Below, piece by piece: positions 1 to 8,763 of a stretch of 64,000 nt of DNA. A program made the position numbers and the translations under genes. Origin of the DNA: Paracoccus sp. MC1862 (GTDB taxonomy: Bacteria; Pseudomonadota; Alphaproteobacteria; Rhodobacterales; Rhodobacteraceae); contig NZ_CP067225.1 of the NCBI RefSeq assembly GCF_016617715.1, forward strand, positions 1,550,001 to 1,614,000, read 5' to 3'. Every line of letters begins with the position of its first letter. Position 1 is the first letter of the stretch. The notes beneath the pieces are model-generated. The model searched no databases and had not been told where the DNA came from. It saw only the letters and a list, made by a program, of their open reading frames with translations.

Positions 1-17
1 AAAAGTCCAGCGGCGGC

Positions 18-1013
18 TCAGGCGATCGCGGCGTTGGACCGGGCGGGCAAGCGGCCCTGCATCCATTCACGCAGGACCAGCGCCAGAACCGGCAGGACGG
101 TCAGCGTGGCCAGCACCAGCAGCACCCCCGCGATCAGGCGATGCGCCTCGCCGGGCGCAGCCATCCACAGGGCGACCCAGGCGGCGGCGGTCGCCGACAG
201 GGCAAGGGCCGGGGCGCCCCAAAAGGCCGAGAAGCCGTCCGCCAGCAGCCAGCGTCCCCCGGCCAGCATCGCCAGCACGCCGACCAGCGCCAGCCAGGCA
301 AGCGCCGCACCCAAGGTCGTCGCGTCGACCGCCAGCAGCACGGTCGCCAGCACCGGGACGGGCGCGAGATGCAGCGCCAGCAGCGGCCGAAGCGGGGCCG
401 GAACGCGCAGGCGCAGCAGTTGCCGGACGCTCAGCATCCAGATCAGCGGCACGCCGATGGCGGCGGGCATGCCGAGCCACGCCAGCACGGGCCAGCCGAG
501 CAGCATCCCGGCCTGCGCCGCCACCGCAAGACCGGCAAGGCTCAGGTGCCAGTCCGGCGAGACCATGCGGCGCTCGGGCGGGCCGTCGCGCAGCAGGGGC
601 AGCATGGCAACGACTGTCCAGCCATGCAGAAGAAACCCAAGGATCAGCAGCAATCGCCCGGCGCCGATGCTGAGCGTCGCCCCGACAAGCCCCCCCAACA
701 GGTAAAGCGACAGCATCGCGGCGCCGACCCCTGCCCTGCCCGGCAGGATCGCCAGTTCCTCCGTCATCACCGAAGGACGGCGCGCCAGCTTGCAGCCATA
801 GGCGAAGAGCGCGAAGGCAGCGATGGCGGCGATCATCCCGGCCAGCATCTGCCCCGCCCCGGCGGGCAGCGCGAAGGCCCCTGCGCCGACCACCCAGGCA
901 AGGCCCAGTTCCAGCGCGGCCAGAACGGCAAGGAACATCACCGGAGGCACGCGGCGGAAGCGGCCGGGCGGCACCGGGCGGGGCATGGCGAAATGCAGGC
1001 GTTCGCGGCTCAT
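18..1013 (-). CDS. TehA/SLAC1-like multi-spanning membrane protein
   Basis: 331-residue, strongly hydrophobic protein with about ten predicted membrane segments and almost no soluble domain. The N-terminus (R-R-V-P-P-V-M-F-L) followed by a small-residue-rich helix resembles the tellurite-resistance/dicarboxylate transporter (TehA/SLAC1) family, which forms anion channels or exporters in the inner membrane. The frame stays open further upstream, but the ATG at 1013 is preferred because the extension is low-complexity and lacks hydrophobic character. It is divergent from the outer-membrane protein gene at 1189. Nothing nearby indicates a substrate; the family call is moderate and the function is inferred. 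Confidence 0.65.
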   Translation of the reverse strand: MSRERLHFAMPRPVPPGRFRRVPPVMFLAVLAALELGLAWVVGAGAFALPAGAGQMLAGMIAAIAAFALFAYGCKLARRPSVMTEELAILPGRAGVGAAMLSLYLLGGLVGATLSIGAGRLLLILGFLLHGWTVVAMLPLLRDGPPERRMVSPDWHLSLAGLAVAAQAGMLLGWPVLAWLGMPAAIGVPLIWMLSVRQLLRLRVPAPLRPLLALHLAPVPVLATVLLAVDATTLGAALAWLALVGVLAMLAGGRWLLADGFSAFWGAPALALSATAAAWVALWMAAPGEAHRLIAGVLLVLATLTVLPVLALVLREWMQGRLPARSNAAIA

Positions 1014-1188
1014 GCCCCATGATCGCAGGCCTTCGCAAGGATGCAAGCGTGGCGGTTGCGCCACGCAGCGCCCGGATGCGCGCCCCATACGCCGCGTCAT
1101 GTGTCGGTGCTGATTGACCGAAGCGGGCAGAAAATCGCAGAAGATAGGCAAGAACCCGCTCAAAGGCGGACTTTCGGGAGGAAAGATC

Positions 1189-2313
1189 ATGAAACGCACA
1201 TTTATCTCGACCGCCGCATTGCTGCTGACCGCCGCGCCGGTTTTCGCCGGCGGAATCGAGCGGGCGCCCCAGTCGCTCGGCATCCTGTTCGAGCCGGGAA
1301 ATTACGCGGAACTGAGCTTCGGCGGCGTGAATCCCACGGTCCGCGGCACCGACGTGGCGGGCGCTGCCACCCGCGACGTGGCGCAGGGCTACGGCTTCTT
1401 CGGCCTCGCCTACAAGCACCAGTTCAACGAGAACCTGTCGGCCGCGCTCATCATCGAACAGCCCTTCGGCGCGGACCTTCGCTATCCGCTGGCGCCCGAC
1501 GGATCGCCGGTCCTGGGCGGCACGCGGGTGGAAGTGAACTCGACCACCTACACGGGGCTTCTGCGCTACAGGTTCGAGAACAACTTTTCGGTCCACGGGG
1601 GTGTCCGCGCCTCGCATGCCGATGGCGGGGTGAGGCTGGACGGCGCGGGCTACGCGGCCACCGCCGGCTACGATCTTGAGATCGACAAGGAATGGGGCGT
1701 CGGCTACGTGGTCGGCGCGGCCTATGAGATTCCCGCGATCGCGGCCCGCGTGTCGCTGACCTACAACTCGCCGATCGAGCATGATTTCGGGATGACCGAA
1801 AGCGGCGGCCCCCTGCCGGCGACGTTCCGGGGCGACTACACGGTCAAGACCCCGCGCAGCTGGGTGCTGGAAGGCCAGACCGGCATTGCGGCCGACACGC
1901 TGCTCTTCGGCTCGGTCCGCTGGGTGAAATGGTCGGAGTTCAAGGTGGACAACTTCCTGTTCCCGATCCCCATCGGGGCAGGCGTCCCGCTGGTCGAGGT
2001 CCAGGACACGATCACCTATACCATCGGCATCGGCCGCAAGTTCACCGAGAACTGGGCCGGCTCGGTCTCGTTCCTGTATGAGCCGAGCGAGGACGGCTTC
2101 GCCTCTCCGCTGGCCCCGACCGACGGCCGCAAGGCGATCACGCTGGCGGCGATCTACACGATGGACAACCTCAAGGTCACGACCGGCATCAACTACACCA
2201 AGCTGGGCGATGCGGACCTCGGCGTGGGCGAAACCGGCAACAAGCGCTACGTCGCCACGATGGACGACAACGACGCCATCGGCTTCGGCGTCCGGGTCGG
2301 CTACAGCTTCTGA
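1189..2313 (+). CDS. FadL/OmpP1-type outer membrane transport protein
   Basis: 374-residue protein starting MKRTFIST, with a Sec signal peptide of about 20 residues ending near VFAGG. The mature part starts with G-I-E-R-A-P-Q-S, is rich in alternating hydrophobic beta-strands (for example GYGFFGLAYKHQF) and ends in an aromatic residue (VGYSF), as beta-barrel outer membrane proteins do. The pattern fits the FadL/toluene-transporter family (PF03349), which imports long-chain fatty acids or other hydrophobic compounds. The ATG at 1189 is chosen over an in-frame upstream ATG at 1114 because it starts the signal peptide and has a GGGAGG ribosome site just upstream. A terminator follows at 2334. 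Substrate unknown. Confidence 0.85.
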   Translation: MKRTFISTAALLLTAAPVFAGGIERAPQSLGILFEPGNYAELSFGGVNPTVRGTDVAGAATRDVAQGYGFFGLAYKHQFNENLSAALIIEQPFGADLRYPLAPDGSPVLGGTRVEVNSTTYTGLLRYRFENNFSVHGGVRASHADGGVRLDGAGYAATAGYDLEIDKEWGVGYVVGAAYEIPAIAARVSLTYNSPIEHDFGMTESGGPLPATFRGDYTVKTPRSWVLEGQTGIAADTLLFGSVRWVKWSEFKVDNFLFPIPIGAGVPLVEVQDTITYTIGIGRKFTENWAGSVSFLYEPSEDGFASPLAPTDGRKAITLAAIYTMDNLKVTTGINYTKLGDADLGVGETGNKRYVATMDDNDAIGFGVRVGYSF

Positions 2314-2333
2314 CCGCCGCCATTCCGACCAGA

Positions 2334-2357
2334 GGCCCCGCCCCTGCGGGGCCTTTT
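2334..2357 (+). terminator. Rho-independent terminator after the FadL-type gene
   Basis: A 7-bp perfect stem GGCCCCG (2334-2340) / CGGGGCC (2347-2353) is followed by TTTT, 20 bases after the stop codon. Confidence 0.85.
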
Positions 2358-2412
2358 CCTTTCCCCCCACGGCCCTTAGGAACTGCCCGTTGCGATCAGG
2401 ACGGGCGGGCAG

Positions 2413-3273
2413 ATGTATTCCAGCGGCAAGGCGTGGCTTCAGGCCCCGGAAAAGCGGGTGATGCTGTTCGGGATGTCGGGCTTGGGCAAGACCCATGTCG
2501 CGTCGATGCTGCGCCGGTCCGGCGCGTGGTTCCATTACAGCGTCGATTACCGCATCGGCACCCGCTACATGGGCGAATTGATCGCCGATGACTTCAAGCG
2601 CCACGCCATGAAGGTGCCGCTGCTGCGCGAGTTGCTGATGACGGACTCGGTCAGGATCGAGTCGAACATCACCTTCGACAACCTCGCGCCGCTGTCTACC
2701 TATCTCGGCAAGCCGGGCGATCCGGCGCTGGGTGGCCTGCCCTTCCACGACTACAAGCGCCGGCAGGACCAGCACCGCGCCGCCGAAATCGCCGCGATGC
2801 TGGATTCGGACCATTTCATCACCCGCGCGGCAGAGATCTACGGCTACCGCCACTTTGTCTGCGATACCTCGGGGTCCATCTGCGAGGTTGTCGATCCCGA
2901 GAACCCCGACGATCCCGTGCTGCGGGCGCTGGCCGCGCTGATGCTGCCGGTCTGGATTCGCGGCACCGAGGCACATACCTCGGAACTCGTCCACCGCTTC
3001 GACCAGGCGCCAAAGCCCATGTATTACCAGCCCGCCTTCCTCGCCGCCGCATGGAAGGATTATGGCCGCACGTATCCCGGCCCCGTCGATCCCGACGCCT
3101 TCATCCGCTGGACCTATGCCCGCGCACTGGCCCATCGGCAGCCCCGCTATGCGGCCATGGCCCGCCGCGGCGTCATCGTCGAGGCCGACGAGATCGCCCG
3201 TGTGGCAGGCCCGCAAGACTTCGTCGATCTGATCGCCGCCGCGATCGACCGGCAAGACCGAAAGGAAGACTGA
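2413..3273 (+). CDS. P-loop ATPase-like protein, conserved-type partner of metA
   Basis: 286-residue soluble protein. A Walker A motif, GMSGLGKT, lies at about residues 20-27 straight after a short beta-strand (RVMLFG). There is no obvious transmembrane or DNA-binding segment. A kinase- or nucleoside-triphosphatase-like fold is likely; no substrate motif is recognised. Its stop codon overlaps the metA ATG (TGATG at 3271-3275), so the two are translationally coupled, and ppk2 follows directly. The context suggests a link to methionine or sulfur metabolism, but that is inference only. The start ATG at 2413 leaves a short N-terminus before the P-loop. Confidence 0.75.
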   Translation: MYSSGKAWLQAPEKRVMLFGMSGLGKTHVASMLRRSGAWFHYSVDYRIGTRYMGELIADDFKRHAMKVPLLRELLMTDSVRIESNITFDNLAPLSTYLGKPGDPALGGLPFHDYKRRQDQHRAAEIAAMLDSDHFITRAAEIYGYRHFVCDTSGSICEVVDPENPDDPVLRALAALMLPVWIRGTEAHTSELVHRFDQAPKPMYYQPAFLAAAWKDYGRTYPGPVDPDAFIRWTYARALAHRQPRYAAMARRGVIVEADEIARVAGPQDFVDLIAAAIDRQDRKED

Positions 3274-4199
3274 TGCCCATCACCCTGCCCGAGAACCTGC
3301 CCGCCTTCGACATTCTGCGGTCCGAGGGCGTGATGGTGATGAGCCCGGACCGCGCGGCGCGGCAGGACATCCGCCCACTGCGCATCGCGCTGCTGAACCT
3401 GATGCCGAAGAAGATCCAGACGGAAAACCAGTTCGCCCGGCTGATCGGGGCAACGCCCCTGCAGATCAACCTGTCGTTGATCCGCATGTCTGACCACGAA
3501 TCCAAGAACACCGCCGCCGACCACATGGAGTCCTTCTATCGTGCCTTCGCCGAGGTCGAGGCCGCGGGCGAGCGTTTCGACGGGTTGATCGTCACCGGCG
3601 CACCGGTCGAACACCTGCCCTTCGAGGAGGTTACCTACTGGGACGAACTGCGCCGCGTCTTCGACTGGACGCGGACCCATGTCCATTCCACCTTCGGAGT
3701 CTGCTGGGGCGGCATGGCGATGGCTTGGCATTTCCACGGATTGCCCAAGCGCCTGCTGGACGCCAAGGCCTTCGGCTGCTTCCGCCACCGCAACCTCGCC
3801 CCCGCCTCGCCCTACCTGCGTGGCTTTTCCGACGACGTGCTGATCCCGGTCAGCCGCTGGACCGAGGTGCGGCAGGAGGACATAGACGCGCGGACCGAAC
3901 TGACGACGCTGCTTGCCTCGGATCACGTCGGGCCGTGCCTGGTCGAGGATGCGGCGCATCGCACGCTTTATATCTTCAACCATCTGGAATACGATTCCGG
4001 CACCCTCAAGGACGAATACGACCGCGACGTGGCTGCGGGGAAACCTATCGGGGTGCCCGCGAATTACTATCCCGATGACGACCCCGCAGGCTGCCCGTCG
4101 AACCGCTGGCGCAGCCATGCGCATCTGCTTTACGGCAACTGGATCAACGAGATCTACCAGACCACGCCGTTCGACCTGAACGACATCGGACGCGGATGA
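3273..4199 (+). CDS. metA: Homoserine O-acyltransferase MetA (predicted acetyl-CoA type)
   Basis: 308-residue enzyme of the MetA (HTS-like) family that activates homoserine in methionine biosynthesis. The catalytic Cys is Cys144 in FGVCWGG; His237 and Glu239 lie in NHLEYD, matching the E. coli C142/H235/E237 triad. The residue corresponding to E. coli Gly111, which decides the acyl donor in this family, is Glu113 here (TGAPVEHL). A glutamate at this position is known to favour acetyl-CoA over succinyl-CoA, so the enzyme is probably an O-acetyltransferase despite the metA name. Start overlaps the stop of the upstream ATPase gene; ppk2 begins one base after the metA stop. Confidence 0.93.
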   Translation: MPITLPENLPAFDILRSEGVMVMSPDRAARQDIRPLRIALLNLMPKKIQTENQFARLIGATPLQINLSLIRMSDHESKNTAADHMESFYRAFAEVEAAGERFDGLIVTGAPVEHLPFEEVTYWDELRRVFDWTRTHVHSTFGVCWGGMAMAWHFHGLPKRLLDAKAFGCFRHRNLAPASPYLRGFSDDVLIPVSRWTEVRQEDIDARTELTTLLASDHVGPCLVEDAAHRTLYIFNHLEYDSGTLKDEYDRDVAAGKPIGVPANYYPDDDPAGCPSNRWRSHAHLLYGNWINEIYQTTPFDLNDIGRG

Positions 4200-4200
4200 C

Positions 4201-5094
4201 ATGAAGAAGAAGCCGGCTCCGTCGCAGGAAAACCCCCTTGTCGGCCAGATCAGCCGGTATTTCCGCGACGAGGCCCCGGCCGCCATCCGCCGCGCGATCG
4301 AGAAGGCCGACGCGGATGACATCCTTGACCCGAGCTATCCCTATCGCGACGAGATGTCCCGGCGCGACTACGAGGACCGGGCCGAGGCCCTGCAGGTACA
4401 GATGGTCACGATGCTGGGCGACGTGATCGCCAGCGGCAAGCGCGTGGTCGTGCTGTTCGAAGGGCGCGACGCCGCCGGCAAGGGCGGCACCATCGACGTG
4501 ATGCGCGAAAACCTCAATCCGCGCTCGGCCCATGTCGTGGCCCTGCCGAGACCGACCGAGCGCGAGGCGGGGCAATGGTATTTCCAGCGCTATGTCGCCC
4601 GCCTTCCCGCCGCCGGAGAGATCGCGCTGTTCGACCGAAGCTGGTACAACCGCGGCGCGGTCGAGCGCGTCTTCGGCTTCGCCTCGGAATCGCAGCGGGC
4701 GCAGTTCTTCCGCCAGTTGCCGGATTTCGAAAAGCTGCTGGTGGATGACGGCATCATCCTGGTCAAGCTGTGGCTGAACGTGGGCCGGGCCGAGCAGTTG
4801 CGCCGTTTCCTCGACCGCGAAAAGGACCCCCTGAAGCGGTGGAAGCTCAGCGCCATCGACGTGGACGGGCTGGGGCGCTGGGACGACTACACGGCGGCGA
4901 TCGGCGAGACCCTGTCGCTCAGCCACACGCCGGTGGCGCCATGGACGGTGATCCGGTCGGACGACAAGCGGCGCGCCCGGATCGCGGCCATGCAGGCGGT
5001 TCTGGGCCGGGTGGATTACGCCGGCAAGGATCACGCCCTGATCGGCGCGCCCGATCCGCTGATCGCCGGCGGGCCGGAGATGCTGCGGCGCTAG
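4201..5094 (+). CDS. ppk2: Polyphosphate kinase 2 (PPK2)
   Basis: 297-residue PPK2-family kinase that transfers phosphate between polyphosphate and nucleoside (di)phosphates. Walker A is [11 protein letters not shown] near residue 84, Walker B is LFDRSWYNR near residue 142, and the lid is around [12 protein letters not shown]. Length and single-domain form fit class I PPK2. The ATG starts one base after metA's TGA, so the gene is probably cotranscribed with metA and the P-loop gene. The next gene (5112-5741) is convergent. Confidence 0.92.
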   Translation: MKKKPAPSQENPLVGQISRYFRDEAPAAIRRAIEKADADDILDPSYPYRDEMSRRDYEDRAEALQVQMVTMLGDVIASGKRVVVLFEGRDAAGKGGTIDVMRENLNPRSAHVVALPRPTEREAGQWYFQRYVARLPAAGEIALFDRSWYNRGAVERVFGFASESQRAQFFRQLPDFEKLLVDDGIILVKLWLNVGRAEQLRRFLDREKDPLKRWKLSAIDVDGLGRWDDYTAAIGETLSLSHTPVAPWTVIRSDDKRRARIAAMQAVLGRVDYAGKDHALIGAPDPLIAGGPEMLRR

Positions 5095-5111
5095 CCCCGG
5101 CTCGGGCCGCG

Positions 5112-5741
5112 TCAGTAGGTCGAGAAGCTGAGGCCGATGAAGGTCTCGTCCTCGACGAACTTGTGGCCCAGCCGGACTTGGAGCCGTCGGGTCACGGGCG
5201 CCGAGGCCATCAGCGTCGGCGTCACCTCTCCGCCCGCCTCGTGCCAGACCGACACCTGTCCACCCAGGCCCGAAGGCATATGCGTCAGCCCGCCCACCAG
5301 CAGCGCGGCATCGTCGATGGCGGTGTAATCGGCCATCACGAAGGTGCCCCAGCGGCCGTATTCGGCCCAGCGGTCCGCCGACAGCCGCATCCCGGCCTGC
5401 AGCCGCGCGCAGCTTTCGCCCTCGGCGTCGAGGCAGCGGGTCCAGCGATGGTCCTCGCGCTGCCACCACGCGATCTCCTCGGCCTTCAGGGCGGGGCCGG
5501 CGCGCAGTTTCCATGGCGCGCTGTCGTCGCCCACCTGCCAGGTGTAGAGGGCCGAGGCGCGGGACCACAGCTCTCCGTCGTCGCGGCCAAGGCCGAAGCC
5601 CCAGACGATCCGCCCCCGCTCGATGTTGGTGACAAGCTGGGCACCGCCCTTCCAGGCGTCGAACTGGGTCCATGTGCCATCCCCCGCAGCCCCGGCGCAG
5701 GGGGCCAGCAACGAAACGATCAGCAGGACTACACGGCGCAT
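5112..5741 (-). CDS. Exported protein of unknown function
   Basis: 209-residue protein with a Sec signal peptide (MRRVVLLIVSLLAPCAGA). The mature part has many aromatic and alternating residues (WTQFDAWKGGAQ, GRWGTFVMADYTAI) and ends with a beta-strand-like G-L-S-F-S-T-Y, so it may be a small periplasmic or outer-membrane beta-barrel protein. I do not recognise the family. The ATG at 5741 is used because it starts the signal peptide and has AAGGGGA upstream; an upstream in-frame ATG at 5834 would bury the signal. Confidence 0.75.
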   Translation of the reverse strand: MRRVVLLIVSLLAPCAGAAGDGTWTQFDAWKGGAQLVTNIERGRIVWGFGLGRDDGELWSRASALYTWQVGDDSAPWKLRAGPALKAEEIAWWQREDHRWTRCLDAEGESCARLQAGMRLSADRWAEYGRWGTFVMADYTAIDDAALLVGGLTHMPSGLGGQVSVWHEAGGEVTPTLMASAPVTRRLQVRLGHKFVEDETFIGLSFSTY

Positions 5742-5866
5742 CGGGGATCCCCTTTGCGCCAAGTCTACCGTCAGGATGGTTGACGGATGGTTAAGACGGA
5801 CCCGCTTGCCCGCACCGCAGGCGCGGCCTAGCATCTGAACAGATGTTCATTTCCGGAGAGGAAACC

Positions 5867-6613
5867 ATGGACCTGTCGAATGCCCGCGCCATCGTCACCG
5901 GCGGCGCCTCGGGCCTTGGCGCGGCGACCGCGCAGCATTTCCGCCAGCGCGGCGCGCAGGTCACGGTGCTGGACCGCGACGAGGCGGGCGCCGGGGCGGT
6001 GGCGGCAATGGGCGCCCATTACGCCCGCGCCGATGTCACCGACGAGGATTCGGTCGCCGCCGCCATTGCGCAGGCGGTGGGCCACATGGGCGGCATCGAC
6101 ATCTGCGTGAACTGCGCAGGCATCGTCATCGGGGAAAAGACCGTGGGCCGGGATGGGCCGCACAAGCTGGACAGCTTCCGCCGCACCATCGAGGTGAACC
6201 TGATCGGCACCTTCAACGTCCTGCGCCTTGCCGCCGCCGAAATGTCGAAGAACCGGCACGAAGGTGAGAACGGCGTCATCGTCAACACGGCCTCCATCGC
6301 CGCATTCGACGGGCAGAGCGGGCAGGCCGCCTATGCCGCGTCCAAGGCCGCCATTGCCGGCATGACCCTGCCCATCGCCCGCGACCTCGCCCGCAACCGC
6401 ATCCGCATCTGCACCATCGCGCCCGGCATCTTCGGCACCGCCATGCTGCGCAGCCTGCCACAAGAGGTGCAGGACAGCCTTGCCGCCGAGGTCACCAACC
6501 CCAAAAGGCTGGGCGAGCCCGAGGAATATGCGCGCCTTGCCGCGTTCATCGTCGAAAATGCCTATATGAACGGCGAAACAATCCGCATCGACGGCGCGTT
6601 GCGGATGCGTTGA
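5867..6613 (+). CDS. SDR-family 3-hydroxyacyl-CoA-type dehydrogenase
   Basis: 248-residue short-chain dehydrogenase. The Rossmann motif TGGASGLG is at about residues 12-19, the catalytic Ser is in NTASIAAF and the YxxxK motif is YAASK. The loop I-V-I-G-E-K-T-V-G-R-D-G-P-H and the sequence GQSGQAAYAASKAA resemble type II 3-hydroxyacyl-CoA dehydrogenases (HSD17B10-like), which act in fatty-acid or branched-chain acyl-CoA oxidation. The ATG at 5867 has a GGAGAGG site upstream and is preferred over 5843. It lies 16 bases upstream of an FAD oxidoreductase gene and is probably cotranscribed. Substrate inferred. Confidence 0.85.
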   Translation: MDLSNARAIVTGGASGLGAATAQHFRQRGAQVTVLDRDEAGAGAVAAMGAHYARADVTDEDSVAAAIAQAVGHMGGIDICVNCAGIVIGEKTVGRDGPHKLDSFRRTIEVNLIGTFNVLRLAAAEMSKNRHEGENGVIVNTASIAAFDGQSGQAAYAASKAAIAGMTLPIARDLARNRIRICTIAPGIFGTAMLRSLPQEVQDSLAAEVTNPKRLGEPEEYARLAAFIVENAYMNGETIRIDGALRMR

Positions 6614-6629
6614 GCCAGGAAAGGCGAAC

Positions 6630-7568
6630 ATGACCGACCGGATGCCCCTGCCCGACGAACCGCTGGACTGCCTCATCGTCGGGGGCGGCCCCGCGGGGTT
6701 GACGGCTGCGATCTATCTTGGCCGCTTTCATCGACGCGTGGCGGTCGTGGACAAGGGCGAGGGGCGGCTGCAGATGGTCCCCCGCTCGCACAACCATCCG
6801 GGCTATCCCGAAGGCGTGACGGGTGTGAACCTGCTGGAGGACATGCGCGAGCAGGCCACCCGCTATGGCGCGACGCTGCTGCCCGGAGAGGTCACGGCGA
6901 TCACGCGCGAGGGCGAGTTGTTCCTGGCCGAGACTGACGAGGGCCGCGTCAGCGCCCGGACGGTCATGCTGGGAACCGGCGTCGTGAACCATCGCCCGCC
7001 GCTGGACGAGGCCACCCATGCCGATGCGGTGGCCCGCGGTCTTCTGCGCTATTGCCCGATCTGCGACGCCTATGAGCAGACCGGCAAGCGCATCGGCGTC
7101 CTTGGCGGCAATCGCCACGGGCTGGCCGAGGCGATGTTCCTGCGCAGCTACAGCCGCGACATCACCCTGATCCCGATGACCGGGATGCGGCTGGACGAGG
7201 ACGAGCGCGACCAGGCCGGCGAGGCCCGCGTCGACATCGTCGAAAGGCCCATGTCTGCGCTGAACTTCGACAACGACTGCGTCCAGGTCACGCTTGAGGA
7301 CGGGCAGCGGCTGGTCTTCGACACGCTTTACGTCGCGCTGGGCACCCATACGCGCAACGAGCTGGGCGTGATGCTGGGGATCGAGCTTGCGGAAGGCCAG
7401 TGCTTCGTCACCGACGAGCGTCAACGCACGACCATCCCCGGCATCTATGCCGCAGGCGACGCAGTCCAGGGGCTGGACCAGATCGGCTTCGCCATCGGGA
7501 CCGGCACTCGCGCGGCGGTCGCCATCCATAACGACCTGCGCGACCAGGACGGGCAGATGCTGGACTGA
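6630..7568 (+). CDS. Thioredoxin-reductase-like FAD/NAD(P) oxidoreductase
   Basis: 312-residue flavoprotein with an N-terminal FAD motif GGGPAGLTAA near residue 15, a CPIC redox-type CxxC at about residues 142-145, a second nucleotide-binding glycine motif (GVLGGNRHGLAEA) and the C-terminal family motif GIYAAGDAV. This is the layout of bacterial thioredoxin reductases (CATC in E. coli), but the glycine pattern around the second nucleotide site is unusual (GGNRHG), so it may be one of the TrxR-like enzymes with another partner. No thioredoxin gene is adjacent; the likely operon mate is the SDR gene upstream. Confidence 0.8.
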   Translation: MTDRMPLPDEPLDCLIVGGGPAGLTAAIYLGRFHRRVAVVDKGEGRLQMVPRSHNHPGYPEGVTGVNLLEDMREQATRYGATLLPGEVTAITREGELFLAETDEGRVSARTVMLGTGVVNHRPPLDEATHADAVARGLLRYCPICDAYEQTGKRIGVLGGNRHGLAEAMFLRSYSRDITLIPMTGMRLDEDERDQAGEARVDIVERPMSALNFDNDCVQVTLEDGQRLVFDTLYVALGTHTRNELGVMLGIELAEGQCFVTDERQRTTIPGIYAAGDAVQGLDQIGFAIGTGTRAAVAIHNDLRDQDGQMLD

Positions 7569-7586
7569 GGGGCGGCGACCCGCCCC
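7569..7586. terminator. Hairpin between convergent genes
   Basis: GGGGCGG (7569-7575) pairs with CCGCCCC (7580-7586) around a 4-base loop, between the FAD oxidoreductase stop and the convergent TRAP-binding-protein gene. There is no T-run, so this is a weak terminator call. Confidence 0.4.
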
Positions 7587-7596
7587 CTACCGGGCC

Positions 7597-8682
7597 TTAG
7601 CGGTTCACCTGACCGGAGTTGAAATAGTCATAAGGCAGTTCGGCCACCCGCAGCCATTGCTGCTGCTTCTGCCAATAAGCCGACCAAGGTTCATAGATCC
7701 TGCGGAAGTTCTCGTTGCTTTCGGCATATTCCGCGTAAAGCTTGCGCGATTCGGCAAAGGCTGCCTCCAGCACGTCGTCCGGGAAGGCCTTGAGCTGCGC
7801 GCCCGACTGGATCAGCCGCAGCAGCGCGTCCGGGTTGCCGTTGTCATACTTGGCCACGCAATGGGTCAGCGTCTCGGCGCAGGCGGCCTCAAGCGCGGCC
7901 TGGTAATGCGCGGGCAGCGCGTTCCAGGCGTCGAGGTTGATGTAGAGACCGACATTCGCGCAGCCTTCCCACCAGCCCGGATAGTAGTAATGCGGCGCGA
8001 CCCGCTGGAAGCCCAGCTTCTCGTCGTCCAGCGGCCCCGAGAACTCGGCCGCGTCGATGGTGCCGCGTTCCAGCGCCGAATAGATGTCGCCGCCCGCGAT
8101 CTGCTGGGGCACCACCCCCAGCCGCGACAGGATGGTGCCGCCAAGTCCGGCGATCCGCAGCTTGAGGCCGCGCAGATCCTCGACCGAGTTGATCTCCTTG
8201 CGATACCAGCCGCCCATCTGCGCGCCGGTGTTGCCCGAGGGGATGACCCGGACGTTGGAGGAGGCCACGAATTCGTTGATCAGCTCCAGCCCGCCGCCCT
8301 GCATCAGCCAGGCAGTCTGCTGGCGCGTGTTCAGCCCGAAGGGCAGCGCGGTTTCAAAGCCCCATGTCGGGTCCTTGCCGATGCTGTAGCTGCCCAGCGT
8401 ATGGGCGCATTCCACCGTGCCGTCGCTGGCCGCGTCCAGCGCCTGCAGGCCCGGCACCAGCTCGCCCGCCGAGAAGGCCTGGATGCGGAAGCCGCCGTCC
8501 GTCATCTCGCCGATGCGCTGCGAAAGCTGCGAGGAAATGCCGTAAAGCGTTTCCAGGCTGTTCGGATAGGCCGAGGTCAGGCGCCAGCTTACCGTGGGCT
8601 GCGCCTGCGCCAGCGCCGGTGCGGCAAGCATCGTGGCGGCGGAACCGATGCCGGCGGTGGACAGGAAATCGCGGCGTTTCAT
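7597..8682 (-). CDS. TRAP-transporter solute-binding protein, TakP-like
   Basis: 361-residue periplasmic binding protein of the DctP family. It begins MKRRDFLSTAG with a Tat-type twin-arginine signal and an AAPALAQA cleavage region. The segment S-G-N-T-G-A-Q-M-G-G-W-Y-R-K-E-I is typical of the TakP/2-oxoacid-binding branch of TRAP receptors. An upstream in-frame ATG at 8694 exists; 8682 is preferred because GAGAGA precedes it. No DctQ or DctM membrane gene lies next to it, so the transporter partner must be elsewhere. Ligand (2-oxoacid or similar) is inferred. Confidence 0.88.
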   Translation of the reverse strand: MKRRDFLSTAGIGSAATMLAAPALAQAQPTVSWRLTSAYPNSLETLYGISSQLSQRIGEMTDGGFRIQAFSAGELVPGLQALDAASDGTVECAHTLGSYSIGKDPTWGFETALPFGLNTRQQTAWLMQGGGLELINEFVASSNVRVIPSGNTGAQMGGWYRKEINSVEDLRGLKLRIAGLGGTILSRLGVVPQQIAGGDIYSALERGTIDAAEFSGPLDDEKLGFQRVAPHYYYPGWWEGCANVGLYINLDAWNALPAHYQAALEAACAETLTHCVAKYDNGNPDALLRLIQSGAQLKAFPDDVLEAAFAESRKLYAEYAESNENFRRIYEPWSAYWQKQQQWLRVAELPYDYFNSGQVNR

Positions 8683-8715
8683 GGCATCTCTCATGCAGGT
8701 GGGACGGTCATGCAG

Positions 8716-8740
8716 GGCGGCGGTCCATGGGGCCGCCGCC
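8716..8740. terminator. GC-rich hairpin between two binding-protein genes
   Basis: GGCGGCGG (8716-8723) pairs with CCGCCGCC (8733-8740). It lies between the stop of the polyamine-type binding protein gene and the start of the TRAP binding protein gene, both on the minus strand. The T-run is on the plus-strand side, so its role as a minus-strand terminator is uncertain. Confidence 0.4.
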
Positions 8741-8763
8741 TTTCACTTGGGGAAAAGCGCGGC

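Noticed and set aside
2354..2412. SAM-II riboswitch upstream of the metA unit
   Set aside because: Looked for because SAM-II controls met genes in relatives; the 59 bases do not show the conserved core.
3147..4322. Long minus-strand frame over metA
   Set aside because: Shadow of metA, whose catalytic residues are readable on the plus strand.
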